Source: Hypericibacter terrae (lineage in GTDB: Bacteria > Pseudomonadota > Alphaproteobacteria > Dongiales > Dongiaceae). From it: 64,000 nucleotides of DNA. Of the stretch, positions 8,965 to 19,007 are shown one piece after another (the first letter of the stretch is position 1; every line of letters begins with the position of its first letter). A program made the position numbers and the translations under genes. The DNA is taken from NCBI RefSeq assembly GCF_008728855.1, contig NZ_CP042906.1, positions 2,666,001 through 2,730,000 on the forward strand, given 5' to 3'. The notes beneath the pieces are model-generated. The model worked only from the letters and a program-made list of their open reading frames with translations. It was not told the origin of the DNA and made no database searches.

Positions 8965-10154
8965 CGCCAGGCGCGGCCGCGCCGGCCCCGCGAGACCAGC
9001 GGCGCCCGGCTCGAATCTTTCTTGTCGCCGGGGAGCCCTCCGGCGATCGCCTGGGCGCCTCTCTCATGGCCGCGCTGCGCCGCAAGCTCGGCGATGTCGC
9101 GTTCTCCGGGATCGGTGGCGAGCACATGACAGGCGAGGGGCTGCAGAGTCTCTTCCCGATGCGCGAGTTGACTCTGATGGGCTTCGCCGAGGTGGTGCCG
9201 CATCTTCCGCGCTTGATGCGCAGGCTGCGCGAGACCGCGGCGAAGATCCGAGCGCTGCGGCCCGACCTCGTGGTGACCATCGACAGCCCGGGATTCAACG
9301 CCCGGCTCCTCGATCGGTTGCGCGGCAGCGGCATCGCGACCGCGCATTACGGGGCGCCGGCGGTCTGGGCCTGGCGACCGGGCCGCTTGCGTCATTGGGT
9401 CGGGCGGGTGGATCGCCTGCTGGCGATCCTGCCCTTCGAGCCCGCGATCTTCAGGGCCGCCGGCATCGATTGCCACTATGTCGGTCATCCGGTTCTCGAG
9501 CGGAGGACTGCGGGTCCATTGAGCAATCCGTTCCGGCAGCGCTTCCGGATTCCGCCCCAGGCGCCGCTGATCGGCCTCTTGCCGGGAAGCCGCAGAAGCG
9601 AGCTTCGCCACCTCCTGCCGGTGCTGAAAGAGGTGGCGGATCGCTTGCACCGGGCGGAGCCAGGGGCGCATTTCGTGATGCCCACCTTGCCGGGCCTGAT
9701 CGCGGAACTGAGCGCGGCGGTTGCTTCCTGGCCGCAACCGCCCCTGCTGGTGGGAGTCGAGCAAGACCGGTCCGACGCTTATGGAGCCTGCGACATCGCA
9801 CTGGCCGCTTCGGGCACGGTGACGCTGGAACTGGCGGCGGCGGGAACGCCGATGATCATCATCTATCGAAGCGGCCGCATCACGGCGGCGTTGATCCGCC
9901 GGATGGCGCTGGTCCAATTTGCCGGGCTTCCCAACCTGCTGCTGTCGCGGCCGCTCGTGCCCGAGTTGCTGCAAGAAGCCTGTGAACCTGACGGCCTCGT
10001 CAACCAGGCCTTGAGCCTGCTGCGCGATCCGCAAGCCCGGGCCGCGCAAAAGGCCGGGTTTCAGGAGATCATGGCGCAGTTGGCGATCGAAGGCAGTCCG
10101 AGCGACCGGGCTGCGACCCTCCTGGCCGAGCTGCTGGCGAGGCCGGCGGCCTGA
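8961..10154 (+). CDS. lpxB: Lipid-A-disaccharide synthase
   Basis: GT19 glycosyltransferase that joins lipid X and UDP-diacylglucosamine to give lipid A disaccharide at the inner membrane. Signatures include FLVAGEPSGDRLGA at about residues 20-33, GIGGEHM, IDSPGFN, VWAWRPGR, LLPGSRRSEL, and ALAASGTVTLELAAAGTPMIIIYR in the UDP-binding half. The start is the GTG overlapping the lpxI stop. It is the last gene of the envelope block. Confidence 0.96.
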   Translation: MTPGAAAPAPRDQRRPARIFLVAGEPSGDRLGASLMAALRRKLGDVAFSGIGGEHMTGEGLQSLFPMRELTLMGFAEVVPHLPRLMRRLRETAAKIRALRPDLVVTIDSPGFNARLLDRLRGSGIATAHYGAPAVWAWRPGRLRHWVGRVDRLLAILPFEPAIFRAAGIDCHYVGHPVLERRTAGPLSNPFRQRFRIPPQAPLIGLLPGSRRSELRHLLPVLKEVADRLHRAEPGAHFVMPTLPGLIAELSAAVASWPQPPLLVGVEQDRSDAYGACDIALAASGTVTLELAAAGTPMIIIYRSGRITAALIRRMALVQFAGLPNLLLSRPLVPELLQEACEPDGLVNQALSLLRDPQARAAQKAGFQEIMAQLAIEGSPSDRAATLLAELLARPAA

Positions 10155-10210
10155 CTGTAGGATGGAGCCCAACCCCGGACTCACGCGACTAGAGAGAGGC
10201 TACCGACGCG

Positions 10211-10627
10211 ATGACCACCGCCGCCCAAGCTGCAGAGCCGCGCTTCCTCCACACGATGCTGCGCGTGCTCGACCTCGACAAATCGATCGACTTCTATACC
10301 CGCCTGCTGGGCATGAAACTGCTGCGGCGCAAGGATTATCCCAGCGGCGAGTTCACCCTGGCCTTCGTGGGATTCGGCGAGGAGACCGAAACCGCTGTCA
10401 TCGAACTGACCCACAATTGGGGTCAGAAGGAGCCCTATCAGCTCGGCACCGCGTTCGGCCATCTGGCCATCGGTGTCGGCGATATCTACGGGACCTGCGA
10501 ACGGCTGGCGAAGGCGGGCGTGAAGATTCCGCGCCCGCCCGGCCCGATGAAACATGGCGGCAGTGTCATCGCCTTCATCGAGGATCCGGACGGCTACAAG
10601 ATCGAGCTCGTCGAGAAATCCCTCTAG
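10211..10627 (+). CDS. gloA: Lactoylglutathione lyase (glyoxalase I)
   Basis: Converts the methylglyoxal-glutathione hemithioacetal to S-lactoylglutathione. The 138-aa chain has two beta-alpha-beta-beta-beta modules. The four metal ligands are seen as H14 (FLHTMLRV), E65 (AVIELTHN), H84 (FGHLAIGV) and E132 (IELVE), with spacing like the Ni-dependent E. coli enzyme. It lies alone 56 bp after lpxB, so it may have its own promoter. Confidence 0.94.
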   Translation: MTTAAQAAEPRFLHTMLRVLDLDKSIDFYTRLLGMKLLRRKDYPSGEFTLAFVGFGEETETAVIELTHNWGQKEPYQLGTAFGHLAIGVGDIYGTCERLAKAGVKIPRPPGPMKHGGSVIAFIEDPDGYKIELVEKSL

Positions 10628-10705
10628 GGCAGCGGATCCGCTCGTGCTGACATCCCATCGCCCGGAAGGCACTGAGCGCCGGCGGCAATCGCGCGAGCCC
10701 GAAAC

Positions 10706-11824
10706 ATGGCGATGAGACCGACGAGGACCGAGTATGTGGTGGGGCTGACGCTCCTCGCGGTCCTCATCGTCGGCTGCTTCCTGGTGATGCGGCCTTTCCT
10801 GACGTCGCTGCTCTGGGCGGTCATCCTCAGCTATACGACCTGGCCGCTCTATCAGCGCCTGCTGCGGCGGCTGGGCGGGCGCGAATTCTGGGCGGCACTC
10901 CTGATGACGCTGCTGGTGGCAGCGGTCCTGGTGCTGCCGCTGGCGATCCTGGGCGCCACGCTGGCGCAGCATGTCGCCAGCGTCGCCGAAGTGGTCCGCG
11001 AGGTGCTGGCGCAGGGCGTGCCGGAGCCCGCACCCTGGGTCGACAAGATCCCGCTGATCTCGCAGGACGTCCGACGCTATTGGGAGGCTCTCGCCCAGGA
11101 GGGCTCCACCTACACCGCGGCGCTCGGCCCTTATATCGGCCAGGCGCGCCTCTGGGCGCTGCAGAGCGGCGCCACGCTGGGCCGCGGCGTGCTGGAACTG
11201 GCCTTGAGCGTCCTGGTCTGTTTCTTCGTCTATCGCGACGGCCAGTTCGCCGCCGAGCGCCTCCATGCCGCCGCCGGGCGCTTTGCCGGCGAGCGCGCGC
11301 GCCATCTGCTGAACGTCGCGGGCAGCACCACCAAGAGCGTCGTTTACGGAATCATCGGTACCGCGATCGCCCAGGCCGCCATGGCCTCGATCGGATTCTG
11401 GATCGCCGGCGTGCCCGGCACCCTGCTGCTGGGCTTCCTGACTTTCATTCTGTCGCTGGTTCCCGGCGGCCCACCCTTCGTCTGGGTCCCCGTGGCAGTC
11501 TGGCTGCTCTATACCGGCCAGCCCGGCTGGGCGCTCTTCATGGCGATCTGGGGCTTCATCAGCATCAGCGGCATCGACAATATCGTGCGGCCCTATCTGA
11601 TCAGCCGGGAGAGCCGCATGCCGCTCCTGCTGGTCTTCCTCGGCGTCATCGGCGGCGTGCTGGCCTTCGGCTTCATCGGTATCTTCCTGGGACCGACGCT
11701 GCTCGCGCTGGGCTTCACGCTGCTGATGGAATGGAGCATCGGCGGGCGCAAGCCCGTGGTCGCGACCCCTGCCGCCGCGCCGACGCCGCCCACCGACGAC
11801 AAATCGGGCGGCCCGCCGGTCTAG
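10706..11824 (+). CDS. AI-2E family membrane transporter/permease
   Basis: Multi-pass inner-membrane protein of the PF01594 family, which includes TqsA-like exporters and Na/H antiporter-like members; the substrate cannot be told from sequence. Two N-terminal membrane segments (residues 10-48) come first. A soluble helical part follows (about 85-160), then further segments. The conserved family end is seen as FLSLVPGGPP-like and GFIGIFLGPTLLALGFTLL. The tail is rich in Pro, Ala and Thr. Its TAG stop overlaps the TAG stop of the convergent kdsA-type gene in a shared CTAG. Confidence 0.85.
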   Translation: MAMRPTRTEYVVGLTLLAVLIVGCFLVMRPFLTSLLWAVILSYTTWPLYQRLLRRLGGREFWAALLMTLLVAAVLVLPLAILGATLAQHVASVAEVVREVLAQGVPEPAPWVDKIPLISQDVRRYWEALAQEGSTYTAALGPYIGQARLWALQSGATLGRGVLELALSVLVCFFVYRDGQFAAERLHAAAGRFAGERARHLLNVAGSTTKSVVYGIIGTAIAQAAMASIGFWIAGVPGTLLLGFLTFILSLVPGGPPFVWVPVAVWLLYTGQPGWALFMAIWGFISISGIDNIVRPYLISRESRMPLLLVFLGVIGGVLAFGFIGIFLGPTLLALGFTLLMEWSIGGRKPVVATPAAAPTPPTDDKSGGPPV

Positions 11825-12672
11825 GCCCGCACGGCCTGATGCACGGCCTTCAGGGTCGATAGCAATCTCGCCGCCGCATCGAGGGGCAGGCAGCTCGGCC
11901 CGTCGCACAGCGCCTTGTCGGGATCGGGATGGAATTCCAGGAACACGCCGTCGGCGCCCGCCGCCACGGCAGCCTTGGCAATGATCGGGACGCCCTCGCG
12001 CCGGCCGCCGGTCGAGCCCCCGCTGGTGCGCGGGTCGGCGCCCGGGAGCTGTACGGCATGTGTGGCGTCGATGGTCACCGGAACGCCCAGGCGCTGCATC
12101 TCGCCGATGGCCAGCATATCGACCACGAGATTGTTGTAGCCGAACGAACTGCCGCGCTCGCACAGGACGATGTCGAGATCGGGAGCCACCTCGCGCGCCT
12201 TCGTGATGATGTTCTTGCAATCCCACGGGGCCAGGAACTGCGCCTTCTTGACATGCAGCCAGCCGCCAGCCGCGGAAGTGGCTCTGGCGGCCGCGACAAC
12301 GAGGTCGGTCTGGCGGCAGAGGAAGGCAGGGATCTGCATCAGGTCCGCGATGGCCGCCACAGGCTCGGCCTGCTCGATCTCGTGGATGTCGGTGGCGATG
12401 GGGACGTTCAATCTGCGCTTGACCTCCGCCAGCATCGCCAACCCGTCTTTCAGTCCCGGGCCACGATAGCTCTTGATCGACGACCGGTTCGCCTTGTCGA
12501 AGCTGGCCTTGAACACGTAGGGCAGGCCGAGGTCGGCGGCGATCGCCTGCAGATGGCGTCCCACGCTCAGCGCCAGTTCGAGATTTTCCAGGACATTGAG
12601 GCCGGCGATGACGACCAGAGGCTGGCCGGTCCCGATCGAGAAATTCCACCGCTTCAGATGAGTGACGGCCAT
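11821..12672 (-). CDS. kdsA: 3-deoxy-8-phosphooctulonate synthase, E. coli-like (metal-independent type), copy 1
   Basis: Condenses phosphoenolpyruvate and arabinose 5-phosphate to KDO-8-phosphate. The 283-aa protein carries AGLNVLEN with N26. This is the asparagine found in metal-independent KdsA such as E. coli, where it replaces the metal-binding cysteine. The other blocks are also of E. coli type: VFKASFDKANRSS, YRGPGL, FHPDPDKALCDGPS. The start ATG has GGGAG 8 nt upstream. The second copy at 45027 is of the other class. There is no Kdo or capsule gene next to it; gltA is upstream on the same strand. Confidence 0.9.
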   Translation of the reverse strand: MAVTHLKRWNFSIGTGQPLVVIAGLNVLENLELALSVGRHLQAIAADLGLPYVFKASFDKANRSSIKSYRGPGLKDGLAMLAEVKRRLNVPIATDIHEIEQAEPVAAIADLMQIPAFLCRQTDLVVAAARATSAAGGWLHVKKAQFLAPWDCKNIITKAREVAPDLDIVLCERGSSFGYNNLVVDMLAIGEMQRLGVPVTIDATHAVQLPGADPRTSGGSTGGRREGVPIIAKAAVAAGADGVFLEFHPDPDKALCDGPSCLPLDAAARLLSTLKAVHQAVRA

Positions 12673-12840
12673 CGCATATGCTCCCAAGATAGGACTAAGT
12701 GGGGAATTCCGTTCCGCGGGGGCAGCGGTACCACCAGGCGCTGCAGGGACGCAATGCTCCAGCGATCCTGCACCGCCCGGATGCCGCTGTCCGGCCCGCC
12801 AAGTCGGCCGAAAACAAGATCGGCAGGCCCAGGAACGACG

Positions 12841-12867
12841 AAAAAGGGCGGCCCCTGGAGGCCGCCC
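12841..12867 (-). terminator. Rho-independent terminator after gltA
   Basis: On the minus strand an 8-bp perfect stem GGGCGGCC / GGCCGCCC with a 6-nt loop is followed by TTTTT. It lies 30 bp past the gltA stop. It ends gltA transcription before the downstream kdsA copy, which therefore needs its own promoter in 12673-12840. Confidence 0.88.
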
Positions 12868-12896
12868 TGTCTGGTCGCGATCGGCAGGAGATCCGA

Positions 12897-14225
12897 TCAG
12901 CGCTTGTTCATGGCCACATAGGCGCGTTTGTCGTGGCCGGTATAGAGCTGCCGCGGCCGGCTGATACGCTGCTCCGGATCCTCGATCATCTCGTTCCACT
13001 GCGCGACCCAACCGACGGTGCGGGCGACCGCGAAGAGGACGGTGAACATCGAAGTCGGGAAGCCCACCGCCTGCAGGATGATGCCCGAATAGAAATCGAC
13101 ATTCGGGAACAGCTTGCGCTCGACGAAGTAGGGATCCTCGAGCGCGATGCGCTCCAGCTCCATGGCGAGGTCGAGCAGGGGCTCGTCGCGGATGCCGAGC
13201 GCGTCCAGCACCTCGTGGCAGGACTTGCGGATCACGGCCGCGCGCGGATCGTAGTTCTTATAGACGCGGTGGCCGAAGCCCATCAGGCGGAACGGGTCGT
13301 CCTTGTCCTTCGCGCGCTTGATGAATTCGGGGATGCGGTCCTTGTGGCCGATCTGGTGCAGCATCGCCAGCACCGCCTCGTTGGCGCCGCCATGAGCCGG
13401 ACCCCAGAGCGAGGCGATACCCGCCGCGATGCAGGCGAAGGGATTGGCGCCGCTCGAGCCGGCGACACGAACCGTCGAGGTCGAGGCGTTCTGCTCGTGG
13501 TCGGCATGGAGGATGAAGATCTTGTCCATCGCCTTGGCGATGACCGGGTTGACCTTGTACTCCTCGGCCGGCACGGCGAAGGTCATGCGCAGGAAATTCT
13601 CGGCGAAGGCCAGATCGTTGCGCGGATAAACGAAGGGCTGGCCGACCGAGTATTTATAGGCCATGGCCGCGATCGTCGGCAGCTTCGCGATCAGGCGGTG
13701 CGAGGCGATCTCGCGCTGGCGCGCGTCCGAGATGTCGAGGCTGTCATGGTAGAAGGCCGAGAGCGCGCCGACCACGCCCACCAGCAGCGCCATCGGATGC
13801 GCATCGCGGCGGAATCCGCGAAAGATGGCGTGAATCTGCTCGTGCAGCATCGTGTGATAGGTGATGTTGTGCTCGAACTTCGCTTTCTCCTTGGCGGTGG
13901 GCAACTCGCCATGGAGCAGGAGATAGCAGACCTCCATGAAGTCGCTATGCTCGGCCAGCTCCTCGATCGGATAGCCGCGATGGAGCAGGACGCCGTTCTC
14001 GCCGTCGATATAGGTGATCTTCGACTGGCAGCTGCCGGTCGAGGTGAAGCCCGGGTCGTAGGTGAAATAGCCCTGATCGCCATAGAGCTTGCGCACATCG
14101 ATGACCGACGGCCCCAAGGTGCCGTCGAGGACCGGCAGGTCGAAGCTCTTGCCGCTGCGATGGTCGGTGACTGTGACCCAATCCTTCGACTGGGGTTCCG
14201 TCTTTGCGCCAGACTTTGAGGCCAT
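12897..14225 (-). CDS. gltA: Citrate synthase (type II)
   Basis: Condenses oxaloacetate and acetyl-CoA at the entry of the TCA cycle. The 442-aa protein has the large hexameric Gram-negative form with an extended N-terminal domain (TFTYDPGF-like and [13 protein letters not shown]). Catalytic residues are visible in [11 protein letters not shown] (His), [13 protein letters not shown] (His) and [10 protein letters not shown] (Asp). ATG 14225 is preceded by AAGGGA at 6 nt; an ATG 24 bp further upstream is less favoured. A terminator follows. Confidence 0.97.
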   Translation of the reverse strand: MASKSGAKTEPQSKDWVTVTDHRSGKSFDLPVLDGTLGPSVIDVRKLYGDQGYFTYDPGFTSTGSCQSKITYIDGENGVLLHRGYPIEELAEHSDFMEVCYLLLHGELPTAKEKAKFEHNITYHTMLHEQIHAIFRGFRRDAHPMALLVGVVGALSAFYHDSLDISDARQREIASHRLIAKLPTIAAMAYKYSVGQPFVYPRNDLAFAENFLRMTFAVPAEEYKVNPVIAKAMDKIFILHADHEQNASTSTVRVAGSSGANPFACIAAGIASLWGPAHGGANEAVLAMLHQIGHKDRIPEFIKRAKDKDDPFRLMGFGHRVYKNYDPRAAVIRKSCHEVLDALGIRDEPLLDLAMELERIALEDPYFVERKLFPNVDFYSGIILQAVGFPTSMFTVLFAVARTVGWVAQWNEMIEDPEQRISRPRQLYTGHDKRAYVAMNKR

Positions 14226-14353
14226 CTCAGATCCCTTTCGGCTGCTCATGCGGGTTTCGGCCGCGGCACTTCCCCGGGGCGGCCGGACGAAACTAGTGCC
14301 TATCCTCGACCCGATCAATTAACCATTGGTGACAAGGGGATCAGGGGTCGGGA

Positions 14354-15754
14354 TCAGGCGGCGATGTCCTTGATTCGTGCAAGGGTTTCGGCCCGGCCGA
14401 ACACCGTGGCCACCTCGAAGATGGGCGGCGAGGTGGTCTGCCCGGTCAGAGCCGCGCGCAACGGCTGGGCGATATCGCCCAGCTTGATGCCGGCCTCCTG
14501 GGCATAGGCCCGGGTGGTTTCCTCGAGCGTCGCGGCGTTCCAGTCCGAGAGCCCCTCGAACCGGTTCAAAAGCCCGGCCAGCGCCGTTCGTGCGGCCGGA
14601 TGCAGCAGCGCCGAGGCCTTGGGCTCGAATTCCAGCGGCCTGGACTTGAAGAAGAACACGGCGCTGTCGGCCAGCTGCTCGAGGGTCTTGGCGCGCTCCT
14701 TGAGGCCGCTCATGCCGGCCAGCAGCCGCTGCTTCCCCTCGGCGCTCGCAGCGCCGCCGATCCGCTTCTCGATGCGCGGCAGCACCAGATCGACCAGCCG
14801 TGCGTTGTCGGCGAGGCGCAGATAATGGCCGTTGAGATTGTCGAGCTTGGCGAAGTCGAAGCGGGCCGGCGAACGGCCGACCGCACCGAGATCGAACCAC
14901 TCGATCGCCTGCTCGGTCGAGATGATCTCGTCGTCGCCATGGGCCCAGCCCAGCCGCAGGAGATAGTTGCGCAGGGCTTCGGGCAGATAGCCCATCTCGC
15001 GATAGGCGTCGACGCCGAGCGCCCCATGCCGCTTGGACAGCTTGGCCCCGTCCGGCCCATGGATGAGCGGGATATGCGCGAAGGAGGGGATGTTCCATTC
15101 CAGCGCCTGGTAGAGCTGCACCTGGCGGAAGGTGTTGGTCAGATGGTCGTCGCCGCGGATCACATGCGTGATCGCCATGTCGTGATCGTCGACCACGACC
15201 GAGAGCATGTAGGTCGGCGTCCCGTCGCCGCGCAGCAGCACCATGTCGTCGAGCTGCTCGTTTCCGACCCGGACCTCGCCCTGGACCTGGTCCTTCACCA
15301 CGGTCTCGCCGGTCTGCGGTGCCTTGAGCCGGATGACCGGCGCCACGCCGGCCGGCGCTTCGCGGGGATCGCGATCGCGCCAATAGCCGTTGTAGCGCAT
15401 CGGCTTGCCCTCGGCCTTGGCCTTGTCGCGCATCGCCTGGAGCTCTTCGGGCGTGCAGTAGCAGTAATAGGCGCGGCCCTTGTCGAGCAGGGACCGGGCG
15501 ACTTCCGCATGGCGGGGCGCACGGGCGAACTGGAACACCGGGGGAGCGTCGAAATCGAGCCCCAGCCAATTCAAGCCTTCGATGATCGCGTCGATCGCGC
15601 CCTGGGTCGAACGCTGGCGATCGGTGTCCTCGATCCGCAGCAGGATCTTGCCCTTGTGGTGGCGGGAATAGAGCCAGTTGAACAGCGCCGTGCGGGCGCC
15701 GCCGATATGGAGGTAGCCGGTGGGCGAGGGCGCAAAGCGGGTAATCACGGTCAT
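14354..15754 (-). CDS. gltX: Glutamate--tRNA ligase
   Basis: Class I aminoacyl-tRNA synthetase charging tRNA-Glu (possibly also tRNA-Gln where an amidotransferase exists). The N terminus reads [17 protein letters not shown], with HIGG (residues 16-19) as the HIGH motif. KLSKR is at 238-242. The anticodon-binding helical domain follows to residue 466. It lies upstream of gltA on the same strand with a 128-bp gap. The gltX-gltA pairing next to a divergent comEC is common in alphaproteobacteria. Confidence 0.97.
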   Translation of the reverse strand: MTVITRFAPSPTGYLHIGGARTALFNWLYSRHHKGKILLRIEDTDRQRSTQGAIDAIIEGLNWLGLDFDAPPVFQFARAPRHAEVARSLLDKGRAYYCYCTPEELQAMRDKAKAEGKPMRYNGYWRDRDPREAPAGVAPVIRLKAPQTGETVVKDQVQGEVRVGNEQLDDMVLLRGDGTPTYMLSVVVDDHDMAITHVIRGDDHLTNTFRQVQLYQALEWNIPSFAHIPLIHGPDGAKLSKRHGALGVDAYREMGYLPEALRNYLLRLGWAHGDDEIISTEQAIEWFDLGAVGRSPARFDFAKLDNLNGHYLRLADNARLVDLVLPRIEKRIGGAASAEGKQRLLAGMSGLKERAKTLEQLADSAVFFFKSRPLEFEPKASALLHPAARTALAGLLNRFEGLSDWNAATLEETTRAYAQEAGIKLGDIAQPLRAALTGQTTSPPIFEVATVFGRAETLARIKDIAA

Positions 15755-15786
15755 TCAGTCTCTGATGCTGGAAGTTGGAGAGCGGT

Positions 15787-16668
15787 TCAGGCACGGCCCC
15801 CGGCCGAAGCCGAGCGCTGTCCCTGAACGGCGAAGAAGGAGGCCTGCTTATAGGCGATCGGCAGTTCGATGTCGCGCGCCACGAGCCGCGCCGTGCGGGT
15901 CGGGTGGCCGCGCAGGATCATGCCTTCGTTGGGATTGGCCATGACGTTCTTGGAAAGCGGGAAGGCATCGGCGGCGCTCAGCACGCAGATATAGAGCCCG
16001 CGCGATTTGTCGGAGCGGTTCGCATCCGAGCCATGCAGCAGGCAGGTATGCATGAAGCAGACGCTGCCAGCACGGCCTGTGACCGCGATCTCGGCCGGCT
16101 TGAACTGCCGCTCGACCGCCGGCGCCACCGCGCCGGTGAAACGCTCGCCGTCATAGAGCGAATAGAGCGGGCCTTTGTGGCTGCCCGGGATGACCTTCAG
16201 ACAGCCATTATCCAGGGTCATGTCGTCCAGCATCAGCAGGCAGGTGACGAGATCGTCGTTGGTATGCGGCGTATAGGCGAAATCCTGGTGATAGCCGACC
16301 TCGGTGTTGCTGCCGGGCAGTTTCAGATTGATCTTGCAATGATGGAACTTGAGGTCGGGCCCGACCAGGTCCGCTACCATGTCGGTCATGGCCGAGCTCT
16401 TCACCACCTCCATATAGGCGGCCGAAATATCGGAGGGATTGTTGATCCGGCGCAGTGCCGGATGCGCCGCGGAATGCTCCTCCCCCATGTCGAAGCGCGG
16501 CCGGCCGTCGAGGGTGGGCGGGCCGAAGGGTGCCGAATGATGGCGGCTTTCCTCGACCCAGCCCGCCACGTCCCGGCGCAGCGCATCGAGTTGCGCCGGC
16601 GTCACCGCGTCGGGCGCCACCAGATAGCCGTCGCGCCAGAAGTCGTTGATCTGTGTGTCGCTCAGCAT
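15787..16668 (-). CDS. Phytanoyl-CoA dioxygenase (PhyH) family protein
   Basis: Fe(II)/2-oxoglutarate-dependent hydroxylase family; the substrate is unknown. The double-stranded beta-helix iron triad is visible as H127 and D129 (GYHQDF) and H212 (LLHGSDANRS). R223 (KSRGLY) is the likely 2-oxoglutarate anchor. The start at MLSDTQINDF has AGAGGA 6 nt upstream; a longer reading frame exists but its extra 30 residues are unlike the family. The stop is 32 bp before gltX. Plausible substrates are small metabolites or secondary products. Confidence 0.85.
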   Translation of the reverse strand: MLSDTQINDFWRDGYLVAPDAVTPAQLDALRRDVAGWVEESRHHSAPFGPPTLDGRPRFDMGEEHSAAHPALRRINNPSDISAAYMEVVKSSAMTDMVADLVGPDLKFHHCKINLKLPGSNTEVGYHQDFAYTPHTNDDLVTCLLMLDDMTLDNGCLKVIPGSHKGPLYSLYDGERFTGAVAPAVERQFKPAEIAVTGRAGSVCFMHTCLLHGSDANRSDKSRGLYICVLSAADAFPLSKNVMANPNEGMILRGHPTRTARLVARDIELPIAYKQASFFAVQGQRSASAGGRA

Positions 16669-16818
16669 CGCCGTTCCTCTCCCTGACCGCCGCGGCCGGG
16701 CCCATTCCCGCCGAACCCCCGCATTTTCGGTAATTCTGGCTGAATCCGGCAGCGCCAACCAGGGCCCCTTTCAGGACCCGTCGTCCCGGTGGGATAATCG
16801 GCCGCAGGGGGAACCGGC

Positions 16819-18963
16819 ATGACGGCGGCCGCTTTGGCCATCCCGATCCGCGGGCTGGACTGGGTCAGCGAGCGCTTCGGCGGCCTGCTGGCGGCGGAGC
16901 GCGATCAATGGCTGCTCTGGGCCCCGGTGGGGCTGGGCGTCGGGGTGGCCGTCTATTTCGGCCTGCCGAGCGAACCGCCGCTCTGGTTCGGGCCGATCCT
17001 TGCCGTCCTTGCGCTGCTGCTGGCCTGGCTCTGCCGGCGGCGCGGAGGGATCGCGGCCTTGGCCGTCATGGCGGTGCTCGTGGCCCTGGGCTTCGGCGCC
17101 GCCGGCCTGCGCACGGCTTTCGTCGAAGCACCCATCCTGCCGCGGGATGTCGGGCCGGTGCGGATCGAAGGCCGCATCCTCTCGATCGATCCCCTGCCAT
17201 CGGGCGAGCGGGTGGTCTTGCAGGATCCGGTCATCGCCGGCATCGCGCCGGAGGCGACCCCGGCGCGGCTGCGGATCAAGCTGATGCGCGAGGTGCCGGA
17301 ACTGCAGCTCGGCGATCGCATCTCGGTCCTCGGCAAGCTCTCGCCGCCGGCACCGCCCTTTGCGCCGGACGGATTCGATTTCCAGCGCGACGCCTTCTTC
17401 GACGGCATCGGCGCGATCGGCTTCGCCTTCGGCGCGCCCAAGGTCGTCGCGAGCGCCGATAGCGGGCCCGGGCAATTTGGCATGATCTTCAGCGATCTTC
17501 GCCGCACAATCTCGGCGCGCATCCTGGCCGTGCTTCCGGGCCCCGAGGGCGCCATGGCCGTGGCTCTCATCGCCGGCACCCAGACCGGGATCGACAAGCC
17601 GACCATGACGGCCATGCGCGATTCCGGGCTGGCGCATCTCCTGTCGATCTCGGGTCTCCATGTCGGCTTCGTCGCCGCGATCCTGTTCTTCTGTGCCCGC
17701 ACGCTGCTGGCCTTGTGGCCCGCCTTGGCGCTGCGCCATCCGATCAAGAAATGGGCGGCCTTCGCCGCCCTGCTCGGCGCCGGCTTCTATACGCTGCTCG
17801 CCGGCAGTCCCATTCCGACGCAGCGCGCCTTCCTGATGACCGGTCTCGTCCTGCTGGCGGTCCTCGTGGATCGCGTCGCCTTTTCCATGCGGCTGATCGC
17901 ATGGGCCGCCTTCGTCGTGCTGCTGCTGCGGCCCGACGCGATGATCGGGCCCAGCTTCCAGATGTCCTTCGCGGCGGTCATGGCCCTGATCGCCGCCTAC
18001 GAGGGCAGTCGCGAATGGCGCGCGCGCCTGCGCGCCGAGGCCGGCCCCTTGCGCCGCGCTCTGCTCTATCTCGGGGGCCTCATTGCCACCAGCCTCATCG
18101 CCGGTATCGCGACGGCGCCCTTCGCGATCTACCACTTCAACCGCTTCAGCGAATACAGCATCGTCGCCAATCTGCTGGCGATTCCGCTCACCGGCTTCTG
18201 GGTCATGCCCTGGGCCGTTGCCGCCTGCCTGCTGATGCCATTCGGCCTCGACGGACTGGCGCTCGTTCCGATGGGCTGGGGCATCGAAGGTGTGATCTGG
18301 ATCGCGAAGACCGTGGCGAGTTGGCCCGGCGCCGTGCTGCTGTTGCCGGCCATGTCCCTCACCGGACTGATCCTCGCGACATTGGGTGGGCTCTGGCTTT
18401 GCCTGTGGCACCAACCCTGGCGCTATGCGGGCGTCCTGGCGATCGTTCTCGGCATGAGCTCCATGTTGTTCACGGAGACTCCGGACATTCTGGTCTCCGA
18501 CGACGGCAAGCTTCTCGCGGTCAAGGGCGCGGACGGAAGGCTGGTTCTCAATACCCAGCGCGACAGCCTCGCCGCCGAGACCTGGATGCGGCGGGCAGGG
18601 CAGGGCGAGAGCGATCTCTGGCCGCGGCAGGGAGCCGGCGCGGGTGGATTGCTGACCTGCGACAGCCTGGGCTGCTTCTATCGGCGCGACCGGCATGTCG
18701 TGGCGCTGGCCTGGACCACGGAAGCGCTGGTCGACGATTGCAGCGAGGCTGACCTCGTGATCTCGCTCGAGCCGGTCAGGAAGCCTTGCCCCTCGGCGCA
18801 ACGCGTGATCGACCGGTTCGATCTCTGGCGCCAGGGCGGCCATGCGATCTGGCTGGAGCCCGGTCGGATCGAGATCGAAACCGTGGCCGAGCGGCGCGGC
18901 AACCGTCCCTGGGTCGCCGGGCTTCCCGACGGTTCGGAAAATGCCGGGGATTCGGACGACTAG
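16819..18963 (+). CDS. comEC: ComEC/Rec2 family competence membrane protein
   Basis: Inner-membrane channel for DNA uptake. The 714-aa protein has an N-terminal DUF4131-type region with membrane segments (residues 30-110) and a soluble OB-like part (about 110-215). The Competence domain follows, with SISGLHVG near residues 276-283 and many membrane helices to about 560. The last 150 residues form a soluble domain with no HxHxDH-type metal site, so the nuclease-like beta-lactamase domain of B. subtilis ComEC is absent or inactive. No pilus genes lie nearby. It is divergent from the PhyH gene. Confidence 0.9.
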   Translation: MTAAALAIPIRGLDWVSERFGGLLAAERDQWLLWAPVGLGVGVAVYFGLPSEPPLWFGPILAVLALLLAWLCRRRGGIAALAVMAVLVALGFGAAGLRTAFVEAPILPRDVGPVRIEGRILSIDPLPSGERVVLQDPVIAGIAPEATPARLRIKLMREVPELQLGDRISVLGKLSPPAPPFAPDGFDFQRDAFFDGIGAIGFAFGAPKVVASADSGPGQFGMIFSDLRRTISARILAVLPGPEGAMAVALIAGTQTGIDKPTMTAMRDSGLAHLLSISGLHVGFVAAILFFCARTLLALWPALALRHPIKKWAAFAALLGAGFYTLLAGSPIPTQRAFLMTGLVLLAVLVDRVAFSMRLIAWAAFVVLLLRPDAMIGPSFQMSFAAVMALIAAYEGSREWRARLRAEAGPLRRALLYLGGLIATSLIAGIATAPFAIYHFNRFSEYSIVANLLAIPLTGFWVMPWAVAACLLMPFGLDGLALVPMGWGIEGVIWIAKTVASWPGAVLLLPAMSLTGLILATLGGLWLCLWHQPWRYAGVLAIVLGMSSMLFTETPDILVSDDGKLLAVKGADGRLVLNTQRDSLAAETWMRRAGQGESDLWPRQGAGAGGLLTCDSLGCFYRRDRHVVALAWTTEALVDDCSEADLVISLEPVRKPCPSAQRVIDRFDLWRQGGHAIWLEPGRIEIETVAERRGNRPWVAGLPDGSENAGDSDD

Positions 18964-19007
18964 ATCGGCTGGCCCGGGCGGAAATCGCCCGATAGACTGC
19001 GCCCGCC

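Noticed and set aside
11821-12672. kdsA copy 1 as a DAHP synthase or sialic-acid-type synthase
   Set aside because: Motifs KASFDKANRSS, YRGPGL and HPDPDKALCDGPS match KDO-8-phosphate synthase closely.
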